Assembly (NCBI GenBank): GCA_913774845.1
Contig: CAJYJO010000028.1
Coordinates: 1 to 55,774 of the forward strand
From: an uncultured Microbacterium sp.
GTDB taxonomy: Bacteria; Actinomycetota; Actinomycetes; Actinomycetales; Microbacteriaceae
DNA length: 55,774 nt
Reading direction: 5' to 3'
The notes below the pieces were generated by a model, which saw only the letters and a list, made by a program, of their open reading frames with translations, was not told where the DNA came from and did not search any database. Numbering within the stretch: position 1 is the stretch's first letter; the number at the start of each line of letters is the position of its first letter. Of the stretch, positions 18,880 through 29,708 are shown piece after piece. Made by a program: the position numbers and the translations under genes.

Positions 18880-19665
18880 TCAGCGACCGCCGCGGAGGAC
18901 GGCCTGCTTGACCTCGGCGATGGCCTTGGTGACCTCGATGCCGCGGGGGCACGCCTCGGTGCAGTTGAAGGTGGTGCGGCAGCGCCACACGCCCTCTTTG
19001 TCGTTGAGGATGTCGAGGCGCACGTCGCCGGCGTCGTCGCGCGAGTCGAAGATGAAGCGGTGCGCGTTCACGATCGCGGCGGGGCCGAAGTACTGTCCGT
19101 CGGTCCAGAACACGGGGCACGACGAGGTGCATGCGGCGCAGAGGATGCACTTGGTCGTGTCGTCGAAGACCTCGCGGTCGACGATCGACTGGATGCGCTC
19201 CTTGCCCGGCTCGGGCTTCGAGTTCGAGATGAGGAAGGGCTGCACCTCGCGGTAGGAGGCGAAGAACGGCTCCATGTCGACGATGAGGTCCTTCTCGAGG
19301 GGCAGGCCCTTGATCGCCTCGACGTAGATCGGCTGCGAGATGTCGAGGTCCTTGATCAGCGTCTTGCAGGCCAGGCGGTTGCGGCCGTTGATGCGCATGG
19401 CGTCGGATCCGCAGATGCCGTGCGCGCACGAGCGGCGGAACGACAGCGAGCCGTCGGTCTCCCACTTGATCTTGTGCAGCGCGTCGAGCACGCGGTCGGT
19501 GGAGTACAGCTCGACGTCGTAGTCGACCCAGCGGGGCTCGTCGTCGACCTCGGGGTCGAAGCGACGGATGTTGAAGGTGACCATGAACGACTGGATGCCG
19601 GTGTCTTCCGGCGTCTGCTCGACCTCGTCGGAGACGTCGGTGGTGTCGAGAACGGTGGATGCCAT
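18880..19665 (-). CDS. sdhB: Succinate dehydrogenase iron-sulfur subunit
   Basis: 261 residues. Carries electrons from the FAD of SdhA to the membrane quinone site. The three cluster motifs are complete: SCAHGICGSDAM ([2Fe-2S]), CILCAACTSSCPV ([4Fe-4S]) and CRTTFNCTEACPRG ([3Fe-4S]). The start MASTVLDTTD is chosen because the frame upstream of it only shadows sdhA; sdhA ends one base before this ATG. The N-terminal 25 residues are acidic and variable. Last gene of sdhC-sdhD-sdhA-sdhB. Confidence 0.96.
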   Translation of the reverse strand: MASTVLDTTDVSDEVEQTPEDTGIQSFMVTFNIRRFDPEVDDEPRWVDYDVELYSTDRVLDALHKIKWETDGSLSFRRSCAHGICGSDAMRINGRNRLACKTLIKDLDISQPIYVEAIKGLPLEKDLIVDMEPFFASYREVQPFLISNSKPEPGKERIQSIVDREVFDDTTKCILCAACTSSCPVFWTDGQYFGPAAIVNAHRFIFDSRDDAGDVRLDILNDKEGVWRCRTTFNCTEACPRGIEVTKAIAEVKQAVLRGGR

Positions 19666-19666
19666 C

Positions 19667-21496
19667 TCAGTACTTCCTCTCCAGCGGCGGGTAGCGCAGC
19701 TCCCCGGCCTCGTTCTTGGTGAACACCACGGGCTTCCAGCCGAGCTCGATGTGATCGGCGGGGTGCGACGAGTGGGGATCGCCCGACAGGTACGCCATGG
19801 TGTGCTGCATGTAGTTCTCGTCGTCACGCGTGGGGAAGTCGTCGCGCATGTGACCGCCGCGGCTCTCTTCGCGGTTCTGCGCCGAGTAGACGACGACCTC
19901 GGCGAGGTCGAGCAGGAAGCCCAGCTCGACGGCCTCGAGCAGGTCGGTGTTGAAGCGCTTGCCCTTGTCGTCGACGTGGATGTTCTTGTAGCGCTCGCGC
20001 AGGTCGGCGATCACGTCCATGACGTGGGCGAGGGACTCATGCGTGCGGAACACCTGCGCGCCCTTGTCCATCTCGTCTTGCAGCGTCTTGCGGAGCACCG
20101 CGATGCGCTCGGTGCCGCTGTTGTTGCGCAGGTTCTCGATGAGCCCGCGCACCTCGGCGGCGGGGTCATCGGGCAGGGGCACGAAATCGGCGGTCTTGAC
20201 GTACTCGACGGCGTTGCGGCCGGCGCGCTTGCCGAAGACGTTGATGTCGAGCAGCGAGTTCGTGCCCAGGCGGTTGGAGCCGTGCACCGAGACGCACGCG
20301 CACTCGCCGGCGGCGTACAGGCCGGGGACGACCGTGTCGTTGTCGGCGAGCACCTCGGCCTTGATGTTGGTCGGGATGCCGCCCATCGCGTAGTGCGCGG
20401 TCGGCATGACCGGCACCGGCTCGACGACCGGGTCGACGCCCAGGTACGTGCGGGCGAACTCGGTGATGTCGGGGAGCTTGGTCTCGAGCACCTCGGCACC
20501 CAGGTGCGTGCAGTCGAGGAGCACGTAGTCGCGGTGGGGGCCGGCGCCGCGGCCCTCGGCGACCTCTTGCACCATGCAGCGCGCGACGATGTCGCGCGGA
20601 GCGAGGTCTTTGATGGTGGGGGCGTAGCGCTCCATGAAGCGCTCACCGCTGGCGTTGCGCAGGATCGCGCCCTCGCCGCGGGCACCTTCGGTGAGCAGGA
20701 TGCCGAGACCGGCGAGGCCGGTCGGGTGGAACTGGAAGAACTCCATGTCCTCGAGCGGCAGGCCCTTGCGCCACACGATGCCGACGCCGTCGCCGGTGAG
20801 GGTGTGGGCGTTCGAGGTGGTCTTGAAGATCTTGCCGAAGCCGCCGGTCGCGAAGACCACGGCCTTGGACTGGAAGACGTGCAGCTCACCCGTGGCGAGG
20901 TCGTAGGCGACGACACCGGCGACCTGCGTCTTGCCGGCGGCATCCTTCACCGTGATGAGGTCGAGCACGTAGAACTCGTTGAAGAAGTTGATGCCGAGCT
21001 TGACGCAGTTCTGGAACAGCGTCTGCAGGATCATGTGGCCGGTGCGGTCGGCGGCGTAGCACGCGCGGCGCACGGGGGTCTTGCCGTGGTCGGCCGTGTG
21101 GCCGCCGAAGCGGCGCTGGTCGATCTTGCCCTCGGGCGTGCGGTTGAACGGCAGACCCATGTTCTCGAGGTCGATGACGGCGTCGATCGCCTCTTTGGCG
21201 AGGATCTCCGCCGCATCTTGGTCGACGAGGTAGTCGCCGCCCTTGATGGTGTCGAAGGTGTGCCACTCCCACGAGTCTTCCTCGACGTTGGCGAGGGCCG
21301 CCGCCATACCGCCCTGCGCCGCACCGGTGTGCGAACGGGTCGGGTAGAGCTTCGAGATCACGGCGGTCTTCGCGCCGGGGCCGGCCTCGATGGCCGCGCG
21401 CATGCCGGCGCCGCCGGCGCCGACGATCACGACGTCGAACTGGTGGTAGTGGACGCCGTCTTTGACGATCGAGTCCGAAGCGGTCTGAGTGCTCAC
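19667..21496 (-). CDS. sdhA: Succinate dehydrogenase flavoprotein subunit
   Basis: 609 residues, the catalytic subunit that oxidises succinate to fumarate. The nucleotide-binding motif [20 protein letters not shown], the flavin-linking histidine region [11 protein letters not shown], the substrate loop [20 protein letters not shown] and the conserved active-site arginine region are present. The GTG at 21496 is chosen over an earlier in-frame ATG because [14 protein letters not shown] matches the usual short lead before the FAD motif. AGAGG-like RBS lies about 11 nt upstream. It is 46 bp downstream of sdhD. Confidence 0.96.
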   Translation of the reverse strand: MSTQTASDSIVKDGVHYHQFDVVIVGAGGAGMRAAIEAGPGAKTAVISKLYPTRSHTGAAQGGMAAALANVEEDSWEWHTFDTIKGGDYLVDQDAAEILAKEAIDAVIDLENMGLPFNRTPEGKIDQRRFGGHTADHGKTPVRRACYAADRTGHMILQTLFQNCVKLGINFFNEFYVLDLITVKDAAGKTQVAGVVAYDLATGELHVFQSKAVVFATGGFGKIFKTTSNAHTLTGDGVGIVWRKGLPLEDMEFFQFHPTGLAGLGILLTEGARGEGAILRNASGERFMERYAPTIKDLAPRDIVARCMVQEVAEGRGAGPHRDYVLLDCTHLGAEVLETKLPDITEFARTYLGVDPVVEPVPVMPTAHYAMGGIPTNIKAEVLADNDTVVPGLYAAGECACVSVHGSNRLGTNSLLDINVFGKRAGRNAVEYVKTADFVPLPDDPAAEVRGLIENLRNNSGTERIAVLRKTLQDEMDKGAQVFRTHESLAHVMDVIADLRERYKNIHVDDKGKRFNTDLLEAVELGFLLDLAEVVVYSAQNREESRGGHMRDDFPTRDDENYMQHTMAYLSGDPHSSHPADHIELGWKPVVFTKNEAGELRYPPLERKY

Positions 21497-21542
21497 GTGT
21501 GCGATACCTCTGCTGTCAGGGGAAAGAAGGGATGCCGCCGGC

Positions 21543-22001
21543 TCACGCCGCCTGGCACACGTCCCACAGGGAGCTGCTCTCGGTGACACCGAGGCAGGGG
21601 TCGAAGGTGAAGACGACGAGCGTGCCGAGGAGGATGAGGAATCCGGCCGACACCCACAGCGACCCCACGAGGATCTTGCGGACGGTGGCGTTGGTCACGT
21701 AGTCGTTGACGATCGTGCGCATGCCGTTGGCGCCGTGGATCAGGGCCAGCCACAGCATCAGGACGTCCCACCACTGCCAGAAGGGCGAGGCGAGCTTGCC
21801 GGCGACGAACGCGAAGTCGATCTGGTGGATGCCGTCGCCCGTCATGAGGTTGACGAACAGGTGGCCGAAGATCAGGACGATCAGCAGCACGCCGGAGGCG
21901 CGCATGTAGATCCAGCCCCACTTCTCGAGGTTGGAGCCCTTCTTGCGCACGCTCGGCGTGCGCGGGGCGGGGATCGTGGCGGCTTCTTGGGCGACGGACA
22001 T
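21543..22001 (-). CDS. sdhD: Succinate dehydrogenase membrane anchor subunit
   Basis: 152 residues with three membrane helices (about 34-55, 75-97 and 113-135). Together with SdhC it anchors the SdhAB pair and forms the quinone and haem site; the FGHLFVNLM histidine and the [16 protein letters not shown] segment are conserved positions for these roles. Its ATG overlaps the sdhC stop by one base. A short C-terminal tail ([19 protein letters not shown]) has two cysteines of unknown meaning. Confidence 0.93.
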   Translation of the reverse strand: MSVAQEAATIPAPRTPSVRKKGSNLEKWGWIYMRASGVLLIVLIFGHLFVNLMTGDGIHQIDFAFVAGKLASPFWQWWDVLMLWLALIHGANGMRTIVNDYVTNATVRKILVGSLWVSAGFLILLGTLVVFTFDPCLGVTESSSLWDVCQAA

Positions 22002-22435
22002 CAGTGGCTCCCGGTGACGGCGCTGAAGACGTTGATGAGGTGGCGCGGGGTGAACCCGAGCATCGTGACGACCCAGAGGCCGAGCACGCCCCACCACAGC
22101 TGACGCTGGTGGCGCGTGGCCCAGGGCCAGAAGTCGACGAGGATGATGCGCAGGCCGTTGAACGCGTGATACGCGATCGCACCGACCAGAGCGACCTCGC
22201 CCAGACCCATGACCGGGTTCTTATAGGTGCCGATGACGGCGTCGTAGGCCTCGGGCGAGACACGGATGAGCGCCGTGTCGAGGATGTGCACCAAGAGGAA
22301 GAAGAATATGGCGACACCGGTGATGCGGTGAAGCACCCACGACCACATTCCTTCACGGCCCCGGTACAGAGTCCCGCGGGGCCTCTTCGAGGTGGTCTCT
22401 TTCACCGACGGCGTGGCACGTGCTGGTGCAGACAC
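22001..22435 (-). CDS. sdhC: Succinate dehydrogenase cytochrome b556 subunit
   Basis: 144 residues, first gene of the operon. The motif LYRGREGMWSWVLHRITGVAI matches the quinone/haem-side signature HRxTG of SdhC, and the histidine of AIAYHAFNGLRI is the probable haem ligand. Three membrane helices. The start is a GTG preceded by GGGAGGA at 8 nt, which is a clear RBS, and the leader is about 64 nt from the proposed promoter. Divergent from manC. Confidence 0.94.
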   Translation of the reverse strand: MSAPARATPSVKETTSKRPRGTLYRGREGMWSWVLHRITGVAIFFFLLVHILDTALIRVSPEAYDAVIGTYKNPVMGLGEVALVGAIAYHAFNGLRIILVDFWPWATRHQRQLWWGVLGLWVVTMLGFTPRHLINVFSAVTGSH

Positions 22436-22505
22436 GGTCGTCCTCCCTGATCGAACACGGTGTGGGGCCTTGCACGGGCCCCGAGCGTCACACGGGCGCC
22501 ATTGA

Positions 22506-22511
22506 ATACTA
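22506..22511 (-). promoter_or_regulatory. -10 box of sdhCDAB
   Basis: TAGTAT on the minus strand, giving a leader of about 64 nt before the sdhC GTG. The -35 region is poor and overlapped by a palindrome, which would suit a regulated promoter. Confidence 0.45.
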
Positions 22512-22535
22512 CGGCCGGGCTATGAACGGCGGCGA

Positions 22536-22568
22536 TTAGGGCCGCCTAAGACTTTCTCGATGTCGAGA
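22536..22568. promoter_or_regulatory. Two operator-like palindromes in the sdh/manC divergent region
   Basis: TTAGGGCCGCCTAA (22536-22549, TTAGG inverted around 4 bp) and TCTCGATGTCGAGA (22555-22568, TCTCGA inverted around 2 bp) lie side by side just upstream of the sdh -10 box. The bound regulator is unknown; the TTAGG spacing does not fit a DtxR/IdeR box. Confidence 0.5.
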
Positions 22569-22623
22569 TAGTTCCGCGACGTGCGGCGAGACGCCCGCTG
22601 CGGTCTCTCAGGAGCTCGCCCAC

Positions 22624-22629
22624 TAGGGT
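22624..22629 (+). promoter_or_regulatory. -10 box, leaderless-type, manC
   Basis: TAGGGT ends 7 nt before the ATG at 22637. A GGAG overlaps the spacer, so a short leader cannot be excluded. Confidence 0.5.
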
Positions 22630-22636
22630 CGGAGCC

Positions 22637-23755
22637 ATGGCAGACCTCGCACTCGACGACTTCTACGCCGTCATCCCCGCCGGAGGGATCGGCAGCCGCC
22701 TCTGGCCCCTCTCGCGGGCGGACGCCCCCAAGTTCCTGCACGACCTCACCGGCTCGGGCCAGACGCTCCTGCGCGACACCTGGGACCGTCTCGCTCCGCT
22801 CTCCGGCGACGACCGCATCGCCGTGGTGACCGGCCGCGCCCACCGCGCCGCGGTCGAGCGGGAGCTCCCGGGCGTCCCCGACCACAACGTGTTCCTGGAG
22901 TCCGAGCCGCGCGACTCCTCCGCGGCCATCGGCCTCGCCGCGGCGATCCTCGTGCGCCGCGAACCGGATGTCATCATCGGCTCCTTCGCCGCCGACCACG
23001 TCATCCGACAGACGCGTCAGTTCGACTTCGCCGTCCGCCAGGCCGTGGCCGTCGCACGAGCCGGATACATCTGCACCATCGGCATCCAGCCCTCCGAGCC
23101 CTCGGTCGGCTTCGGCTACGTCAAGAAGGCCGACGAACTGATCGTCGACGGCGCTCCCGAGGCCTACACGGTGGAGCGTTTCGTCGAGAAGCCCGACCTC
23201 GACACCGCCAAGGCGTACTACGCCGACCGCGACTACCTCTGGAACGCGGGCATGTTCATCACCCGCGCCGACGTGCTGCTCGCCGAGCTCGCCGTCAACG
23301 AGCCGGAACTGCACGCGGGCCTGCTCGAACTCGCCGAGGCCTGGGACGACCGCGACCGCCGCGGTCCCGCGGTCGACCGCATCTGGCCGGGACTGAAGAA
23401 GATCGCGATCGATTACTCCGTCGCCGAGCCGGCCGCTGAGAAGGGGCGTCTCGCGGTCATTCCGGGGCACTTCGACTGGGACGACGTGGGCGACTTCGCG
23501 AGTCTGTCCAAGCTCAACTCCTCGGGCGGTCGCAACGAGCTGGCGATCCTCGGCGAGGATGCGCGCGTGCTCTCCGACGCCTCCAGCGGCATCGTCGTCT
23601 CGCAGACCAAGCGCGTGATCAGCCTCATCGGCGTCCGCGACATCGTCGTGGTCGACACCCCCGACGCCCTCCTGGTCACCACCAGCGAGAACGCCCAGCG
23701 GGTGAAGGGCGTCGTCGACGCGCTCAAGCTCACCGGTCGCGGCGACGTGCTCTGA
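22637..23755 (+). CDS. manC: Mannose-1-phosphate guanylyltransferase
   Basis: 372 residues. Makes GDP-mannose from mannose 1-phosphate and GTP, the donor for mannosylated lipids and glycans. The nucleotidyltransferase signature AVIPAGGIGSRLWPLSRADAPK, the FVEKPD loop and YLWNAGMFI are present. The protein lacks the fused isomerase domain found in many ManC/AlgA proteins, giving the short, actinobacterial form. It is divergent from sdhC and stands alone between the sdh promoter and a hairpin terminator. The mutase at 44087-45799 might supply mannose 1-phosphate, but that is uncertain. Confidence 0.92.
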   Translation: MADLALDDFYAVIPAGGIGSRLWPLSRADAPKFLHDLTGSGQTLLRDTWDRLAPLSGDDRIAVVTGRAHRAAVERELPGVPDHNVFLESEPRDSSAAIGLAAAILVRREPDVIIGSFAADHVIRQTRQFDFAVRQAVAVARAGYICTIGIQPSEPSVGFGYVKKADELIVDGAPEAYTVERFVEKPDLDTAKAYYADRDYLWNAGMFITRADVLLAELAVNEPELHAGLLELAEAWDDRDRRGPAVDRIWPGLKKIAIDYSVAEPAAEKGRLAVIPGHFDWDDVGDFASLSKLNSSGGRNELAILGEDARVLSDASSGIVVSQTKRVISLIGVRDIVVVDTPDALLVTTSENAQRVKGVVDALKLTGRGDVL

Positions 23756-23756
23756 C

Positions 23757-23785
23757 ACCGGATGCCGCGCACCGTGGCATCCGGT
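23757..23785 (+). terminator. Hairpin terminator of manC
   Basis: Perfect 10-bp stem ACCGGATGCC (23757-23766) with GGCATCCGGT (23776-23785), directly after the TGA. Confidence 0.65.
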
Positions 23786-23937
23786 CCCGTCGGCGTCGTC
23801 GCGTGTGGCGGTCGCGTGACGCGAGATTGCGTCTTTGTAACCATTGCCCGGCATGGGCGCCCTCGGTGCGCAACGGCGCCGACACAGTAGGTAACGTGAC
23901 GGGATCGTCCCTCAAACCCGTTGGGGGCATCCGTCTT

Positions 23938-23943
23938 GGAGGA
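23938..23943 (+). promoter_or_regulatory. Ribosome binding site of the BMP lipoprotein gene
   Basis: GGAGGA, 6 nt before GTG at 23950; it decides this start over earlier codons in the same frame, which would precede the signal peptide. A -10-like TAACGT lies at 23892-23897. Confidence 0.7.
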
Positions 23944-23949
23944 CCATTC

Positions 23950-25062
23950 GTGAAGACCACGAAGAAGGCCGTCGTCAGCGGTCTCGCCATGCTCGGCGCC
24001 GCCGTGCTGCTCGCCGGCTGCGGCGCTGCGCCCGAGAGCAACGGCTCGACCGCTGCTGCCGGGGGAGACATCGTCGAGGGCTTCACCCCCTGCATCATCT
24101 CGGATGACGGTGGGTGGAACGACCGCTCGTTCAACCAGTCGGCCAAGGAAGGCATCGACAAGGCGGCGAGCGAGCTCGGCGTCAAGGCGATCGAGGTCGA
24201 GTCCAGCTCGGCGAACGACTACGCCCCCAACCTCGAGAACCTCGTCGCCGAGGGCTGCACGTTCATCGTCGCGGTGGGCTTCAAGCTCAGCGCCGACACC
24301 GTCGCTTCCGCCAAGGCCAACCCGAGCCTGCAGTACGCGATCATCGACGACCGTGCCGACACCGACAACAACGGTGAGACCGACGCCCCGAACATCAAGC
24401 CGCTGCTGTTCGACACCGTCCAGGCCGCCTACCTCGGTGGGTACGCCGCCGCCGCCTACTCGGCCGAGAACGGCGTGAACAAGGTCGGCACCGTCGGTGG
24501 CATCCCGATCCCGCCCGTCACCATCTTCATGGACGGCTTCGTCGACGGCGTGAAGAAGTACGACGAGGACAAGGGCGCCAGCGTCCAGACCTTCGGGTGG
24601 GACGTCGCCGCGCAGAACGGCTCGTTCACCGGTGGCTTCGCGGCCAACGACGCGGCCAAGCAGGCCGCCCAGGGTCTGCTCGACCAGGGCGTCGACGTGC
24701 TCCTGCCCGTCGGTGGACCGATCTACAGCAGCGCGGCCGACGCGATCCGCGACAGCGGCTCGAAGAGCGTCATGCTCGGTGTCGACTCCGACCTCGCCAA
24801 GGCCGACCCGAACGTGTCGGACCTGGTGCTGACCTCGATCCTCAAGCGCATCGACACCGCCGTGTACGACTCGGTCACGCAGGCGGCCAAGGGCGACTTC
24901 GACGTGACCCCCTACGTCGGCACGCTCGAGAACGACGGCGTCGGCCTGGCCGACTTCAACTCGACGTTCACGCTGCCCGCCGGCCTCGCCGACGAACTGT
25001 CGGCGCTGCGCGAGCAGATCGTCTCGGGTTCGCTGAAGGTCACCTCGCCCAGCTCGCCGTAA
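23950..25062 (+). CDS. BMP/PnrA-family nucleoside-binding lipoprotein
   Basis: 370-residue solute-binding component of a nucleoside ABC importer. The N-terminus is a lipoprotein signal: basic KTTKK, a hydrophobic run, then LLAGC with the lipidated cysteine at residue 24. The mature part follows the Bmp/Med/PnrA pattern: DDGGWNDRSFNQSAKEG near its start, VGTVGGIPIPP in the middle and DVLLPVGGPIY later. It is anchored outside the membrane. It begins the block with ATPase, two permeases and salvage enzymes, which supports nucleosides as substrate. A strong hairpin separates it from the ATPase gene, as expected when more binding protein than transporter is needed. Confidence 0.92.
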   Translation: MKTTKKAVVSGLAMLGAAVLLAGCGAAPESNGSTAAAGGDIVEGFTPCIISDDGGWNDRSFNQSAKEGIDKAASELGVKAIEVESSSANDYAPNLENLVAEGCTFIVAVGFKLSADTVASAKANPSLQYAIIDDRADTDNNGETDAPNIKPLLFDTVQAAYLGGYAAAAYSAENGVNKVGTVGGIPIPPVTIFMDGFVDGVKKYDEDKGASVQTFGWDVAAQNGSFTGGFAANDAAKQAAQGLLDQGVDVLLPVGGPIYSSAADAIRDSGSKSVMLGVDSDLAKADPNVSDLVLTSILKRIDTAVYDSVTQAAKGDFDVTPYVGTLENDGVGLADFNSTFTLPAGLADELSALREQIVSGSLKVTSPSSP

Positions 25063-25073
25063 GGCATCCTCTC

Positions 25074-25115
25074 GAAACCGCGGCCGCTCGGATCCGTCCG
25101 GGCGGCCGCGGTTTC
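25074..25115 (+). terminator. Hairpin between the binding-protein and ATPase genes
   Basis: Perfect 14-bp stem GAAACCGCGGCCGC (25074-25087) with GCGGCCGCGGTTTC (25102-25115). Placed 12 bp after the BMP stop; probably ends or thins transcription before the transporter genes. Confidence 0.7.
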
Positions 25116-25140
25116 CGTCCGCCTTCACAACGTCTTCGAA

Positions 25141-25146
25141 TAAGGT
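25141..25146 (+). promoter_or_regulatory. -10 box, leaderless-type, nucleoside ABC ATPase gene
   Basis: TAAGGT ends 7 nt before the ATG at 25154. The overlapping AAGGTG could instead be a ribosome binding site for read-through messages; the two readings are not exclusive. Confidence 0.45.
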
Positions 25147-25153
25147 GCACAGC

Positions 25154-26667
<1,514 letters not shown>

Positions 26668-26671
<4 letters not shown>

Positions 26672-27996
26672 GCGGCCACATCCCGAGCACGGGCGCGAAC
26701 GGGGACTCCGGTCTCCCGCCCGAGCAGCTGCCGACCGCATCGGGGCCGTTGACCGGTCACACCCCGGCCGAGACGCCCGCGCCCCCGCGGACGAACCAGT
26801 TCCTCACCGAGCTGCTGCGCTCCTCGTGGATCACCACGGTGCTCGCCGTTGTCGCGGCGATGATCGTGGGCGGCATCCTGATGGCGGCTACCAACGACCA
26901 GGTGCGCGCGACCTCCGGGTACTTCTTCGCGCGCCCCGGCGACACGCTGGCCGCGATCTGGAACTCGGTCTACGGCGGGTACGAGGCACTGTTCCGCGGC
27001 GCGATCTTCAACTCCCGCGTCGCCGACTTCGGGGCGCAGATCCGCCCCCTGACGAACACCCTTGGATTCGCCGCGCCGCTCATCGCCGCCGGTCTCGGCG
27101 TGGCGCTGGCGTTCCGCGTCGGCCTGTTCAACATCGGCGGCCGCGGTCAGATCCTCGTCGCCTGCGCCTTCGCCGGTCTCATCACCTTCAACCTCGACCT
27201 GCCGATGATCATCCAGCTGCCGCTGACGCTCATCGTCGGTATCGCCGGCGGCGCGCTGTGGGGCGGGATCGTGGGTCTGCTCAAGGCCCGCACCGGTGCG
27301 CACGAGGTCATCCTCACCATCATGCTCAACTACGTCGCCTACTACCTGGTGACGTGGATGGTGCGCACCCCGGGCCTGCTGCAGCGTCCCGCCGGGGACC
27401 AGCCGATCTCGTCGGCCACGCCCGCGAACGCGCAGTTCCCCGAGCTGTTCGGACCCCAGTTCCCGCTGCTCGACCTGGGCTTCGTCCTCGTGATCGCCGC
27501 GACGGTGTTCGTCTGGTGGCTCATGGAGCGCTCGAGCCTCGGCTTCCGCCTGCGCGCGGTGGGCGAGAACCCCCACGCCGCTCGCGCCGCCGGCATCTCG
27601 GTGCCCCGCATGTACGTGTACGCGATGCTGTTCGCCGGAGGACTGGCGGGTCTGGCCGGCATGAACCAGATCCAGGGATCGGTCACCACCGGGTTCGACG
27701 GCCTCATCGACGCGGGCATCGGCTTCGATGCCATCACCGTGGCCCTCCTCGGCCGCAGCCGTCCCTGGGGCGTGTTCGCCGCCGGCATCCTGTTCGGCGC
27801 CCTCAAGTCCGGCTCCTTCACGATGCAGGCGTCGCAGGGCATCCCCGTCGACATCGTGCTCGTCGTGCAGGCCCTGATCGTGCTCTTCATCGCGGCCCCG
27901 CCGCTGGTGCGCACGATCTTCTTCCTCCCCAAGAGCGAGGCCGAGCGCGCGGCCAAAGACCGGGCCAAGGCGGCCAAGAAGGCGGTGGCGGCATGA
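26668..27996 (+). CDS. Nucleoside ABC transporter permease 1
   Basis: 442 residues of the BPD_transp_2 (RbsC/NupP-like) family. A 50-residue proline-rich cytosolic lead precedes about ten membrane helices. The LRAVGENPHAARAAGISV loop is the family's ATPase-contact signature; GLFNIGGRGQIL and GGLAGLAGMNQI are further family marks. The C-terminus is a lysine/alanine-rich tail. GTG start overlaps the ATPase stop and its own stop overlaps the second permease (ATGA), so the three are translationally coupled. Confidence 0.93.
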
Positions 27997-29270
27997 CCGC
28001 GACGCATCTCGCGGATGACGCGATCCAGCTGACCACGGTGCGCGTGCGCCACATCAAGTTGGCGGTGAGCCTCGCGGTGGTCACCGTGCTGCTCGCACTG
28101 CTGTTCGCCCTCGTCCCGCGCGACGGGCAGAGCACCTTCCGCCTCGGCGACCCGGCCTCGAACATCGACCTCGGCAGCGTCGCGGTCCCCACGGCGGTCA
28201 CCAGCTGGAGCGTGCTCGTCGTGCTGGTCCTGCTCACCGCGTGGTCGGTCTGGGATGCCGTGGGCTACCGCCGCACCCCGCTCTGGCTGCCGATCGCGTT
28301 CGGTGCGCTGGCCGTCTTCGCGTTCCTGGTGTGGGCCGCGGCCGACGGACTGGTCCCCGTGACCGGTCTGCTCTTCGGAGCTCTCTCGCTGTCGGTCCCG
28401 CTCATCTTCGGTGCCCTCGGCGGTGTGATCGGCGAGCGGGTCGGCGTGGTGAACGTCGCGATCGAGGGGCAGTTCCTCTTCGGCGCCTTCAGCGCCGCGC
28501 TCGTGGCATCCCTCACCCGAAACCCCTTCCTGGGGCTCGTCGCGGCCATGGTCGGCGGTGTCCTCGTGGCGTTCGTCCTCGCGGCGTTCTCGATCAAGTA
28601 CCTCGTCGACCAGGTGATCGTCGGTGTCGTGCTGAACGTGCTGGTCACCGGTCTCACGGGCTTCCTGTACGGCGCGCTGCTCGTCCCCAACGAAGACCTG
28701 CTGAACCGTCCCGAGCGCTTCCCGCGCTGGGAGATCCCGCTGCTGGGCGACATCCCGATCATCGGACCGGTGCTGTTCAACCAGACCTTCATCGTCTACC
28801 TGATGTACGCCGTCGTGGCCGTGGTCGCCTGGGGTCTCTACCGCACGCGCTGGGGCCTTCGCCTGCGCGCGGTCGGCGAGCACCCGCAGGCCGCCGACAC
28901 CGTCGGGATCAAGGTCAACTCGAGCCGGTTCTGGAACGTCTCGCTGGCCGGCGCGATCGCCGGTATCGGCGGCGCGTACTTCACGCTGGTGTCGGTGGGG
29001 CAGTTCACCAAGGAGATGACCGCGGGTCTCGGCTTCATCGCCCTCGCGGCCGTCATCTTCGGCCGCTGGGACCCGATCCGGGCCACGCTCGCGGCCCTGC
29101 TGTTCGGCTTCGCGACCAACCTCCAGAACCTGCTGACGGTGCTGCGCACCCCCATCCCCAGCGAGTTCATGCTCATGCTGCCCTACGTCGTGACGATCAT
29201 CGCGGTGGCCGGGTTCGCCGGACAGATCCGGGGCCCCGCGGCCGCCGGCAAGCCCTACATCAAGGGCTGA
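27993..29270 (+). CDS. Nucleoside ABC transporter permease 2
   Basis: 425 residues of the same BPD_transp_2 family, forming a heterodimer with the preceding permease. Marks are GGVIGERVGVVNVAIEGQFL, the coupling loop LRAVGEHPQAADTVGIKV and AIAGIGGAYFTLVSVGQF. About ten membrane helices. The ATG at 27993 overlaps the upstream stop codon; the long frame that continues upstream is only a shadow of permease 1. Followed after 36 bp by cdd. Confidence 0.93.
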   Translation: MTATHLADDAIQLTTVRVRHIKLAVSLAVVTVLLALLFALVPRDGQSTFRLGDPASNIDLGSVAVPTAVTSWSVLVVLVLLTAWSVWDAVGYRRTPLWLPIAFGALAVFAFLVWAAADGLVPVTGLLFGALSLSVPLIFGALGGVIGERVGVVNVAIEGQFLFGAFSAALVASLTRNPFLGLVAAMVGGVLVAFVLAAFSIKYLVDQVIVGVVLNVLVTGLTGFLYGALLVPNEDLLNRPERFPRWEIPLLGDIPIIGPVLFNQTFIVYLMYAVVAVVAWGLYRTRWGLRLRAVGEHPQAADTVGIKVNSSRFWNVSLAGAIAGIGGAYFTLVSVGQFTKEMTAGLGFIALAAVIFGRWDPIRATLAALLFGFATNLQNLLTVLRTPIPSEFMLMLPYVVTIIAVAGFAGQIRGPAAAGKPYIKG

Positions 29271-29306
29271 CCCCCTTCCCTTCACGAGAGGATCCACCAC
29301 TCCACG

Positions 29307-29708
29307 ATGACCGACATCGATTGGGACGAACTCCGTTCGGCCGCCACGGATGCCATGCACCGCGCGTACGCGCCCTACTCCCGCTTCAAGGTGGGCGCCG
29401 CCGCCCTCGTGGCCGACGGGCGCATCGTCTCGGGGTGCAACGTCGAGAACGCCTCCTACGGGGTGACGCTGTGCGCCGAGTGCGGGCTCGTGTCCGACCT
29501 GCACATGAGCGGGGGCGGCCAGCTCGTGGCCTTCGTCTGCGTCGACGGTGAGGGACGCACCCTCATGCCGTGCGGACGGTGCCGTCAGCTGCTGTTCGAG
29601 CACGCGATCCCGGGCATGCTGCTCGAGACCGTCAGCGGCATCCGGACGATCGACGAGGTGCTGCCCGACGCCTTCGGTCCGCGTGATCTCGAGGAGGCGG
29701 CACGATGA
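29307..29708 (+). CDS. cdd: Cytidine deaminase
   Basis: 133 residues. Deaminates cytidine and deoxycytidine to uridine and deoxyuridine in pyrimidine salvage. The zinc site is visible as NASYGVTLCAEC (ligand cysteine and proton-shuttle glutamate) and PCGRCRQ (two cysteine ligands). It follows the nucleoside transporter genes by 36 bp and overlaps the deoA start by four bases (ATGA), placing it firmly in the nucleoside-use operon. Confidence 0.95.
   Translation: MTDIDWDELRSAATDAMHRAYAPYSRFKVGAAALVADGRIVSGCNVENASYGVTLCAECGLVSDLHMSGGGQLVAFVCVDGEGRTLMPCGRCRQLLFEHAIPGMLLETVSGIRTIDEVLPDAFGPRDLEEAAR

Noticed and set aside
16525-19722. 1065-codon plus-strand frame across xthA, the BrkB gene and sdhB
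   Set aside because: Antisense of conserved genes, low-complexity translation.
22536-22549. DtxR/IdeR iron box (TTAGG...CCTAA)
   Set aside because: The half-sites are only 4 bp apart; the iron box needs about 9 bp between them.
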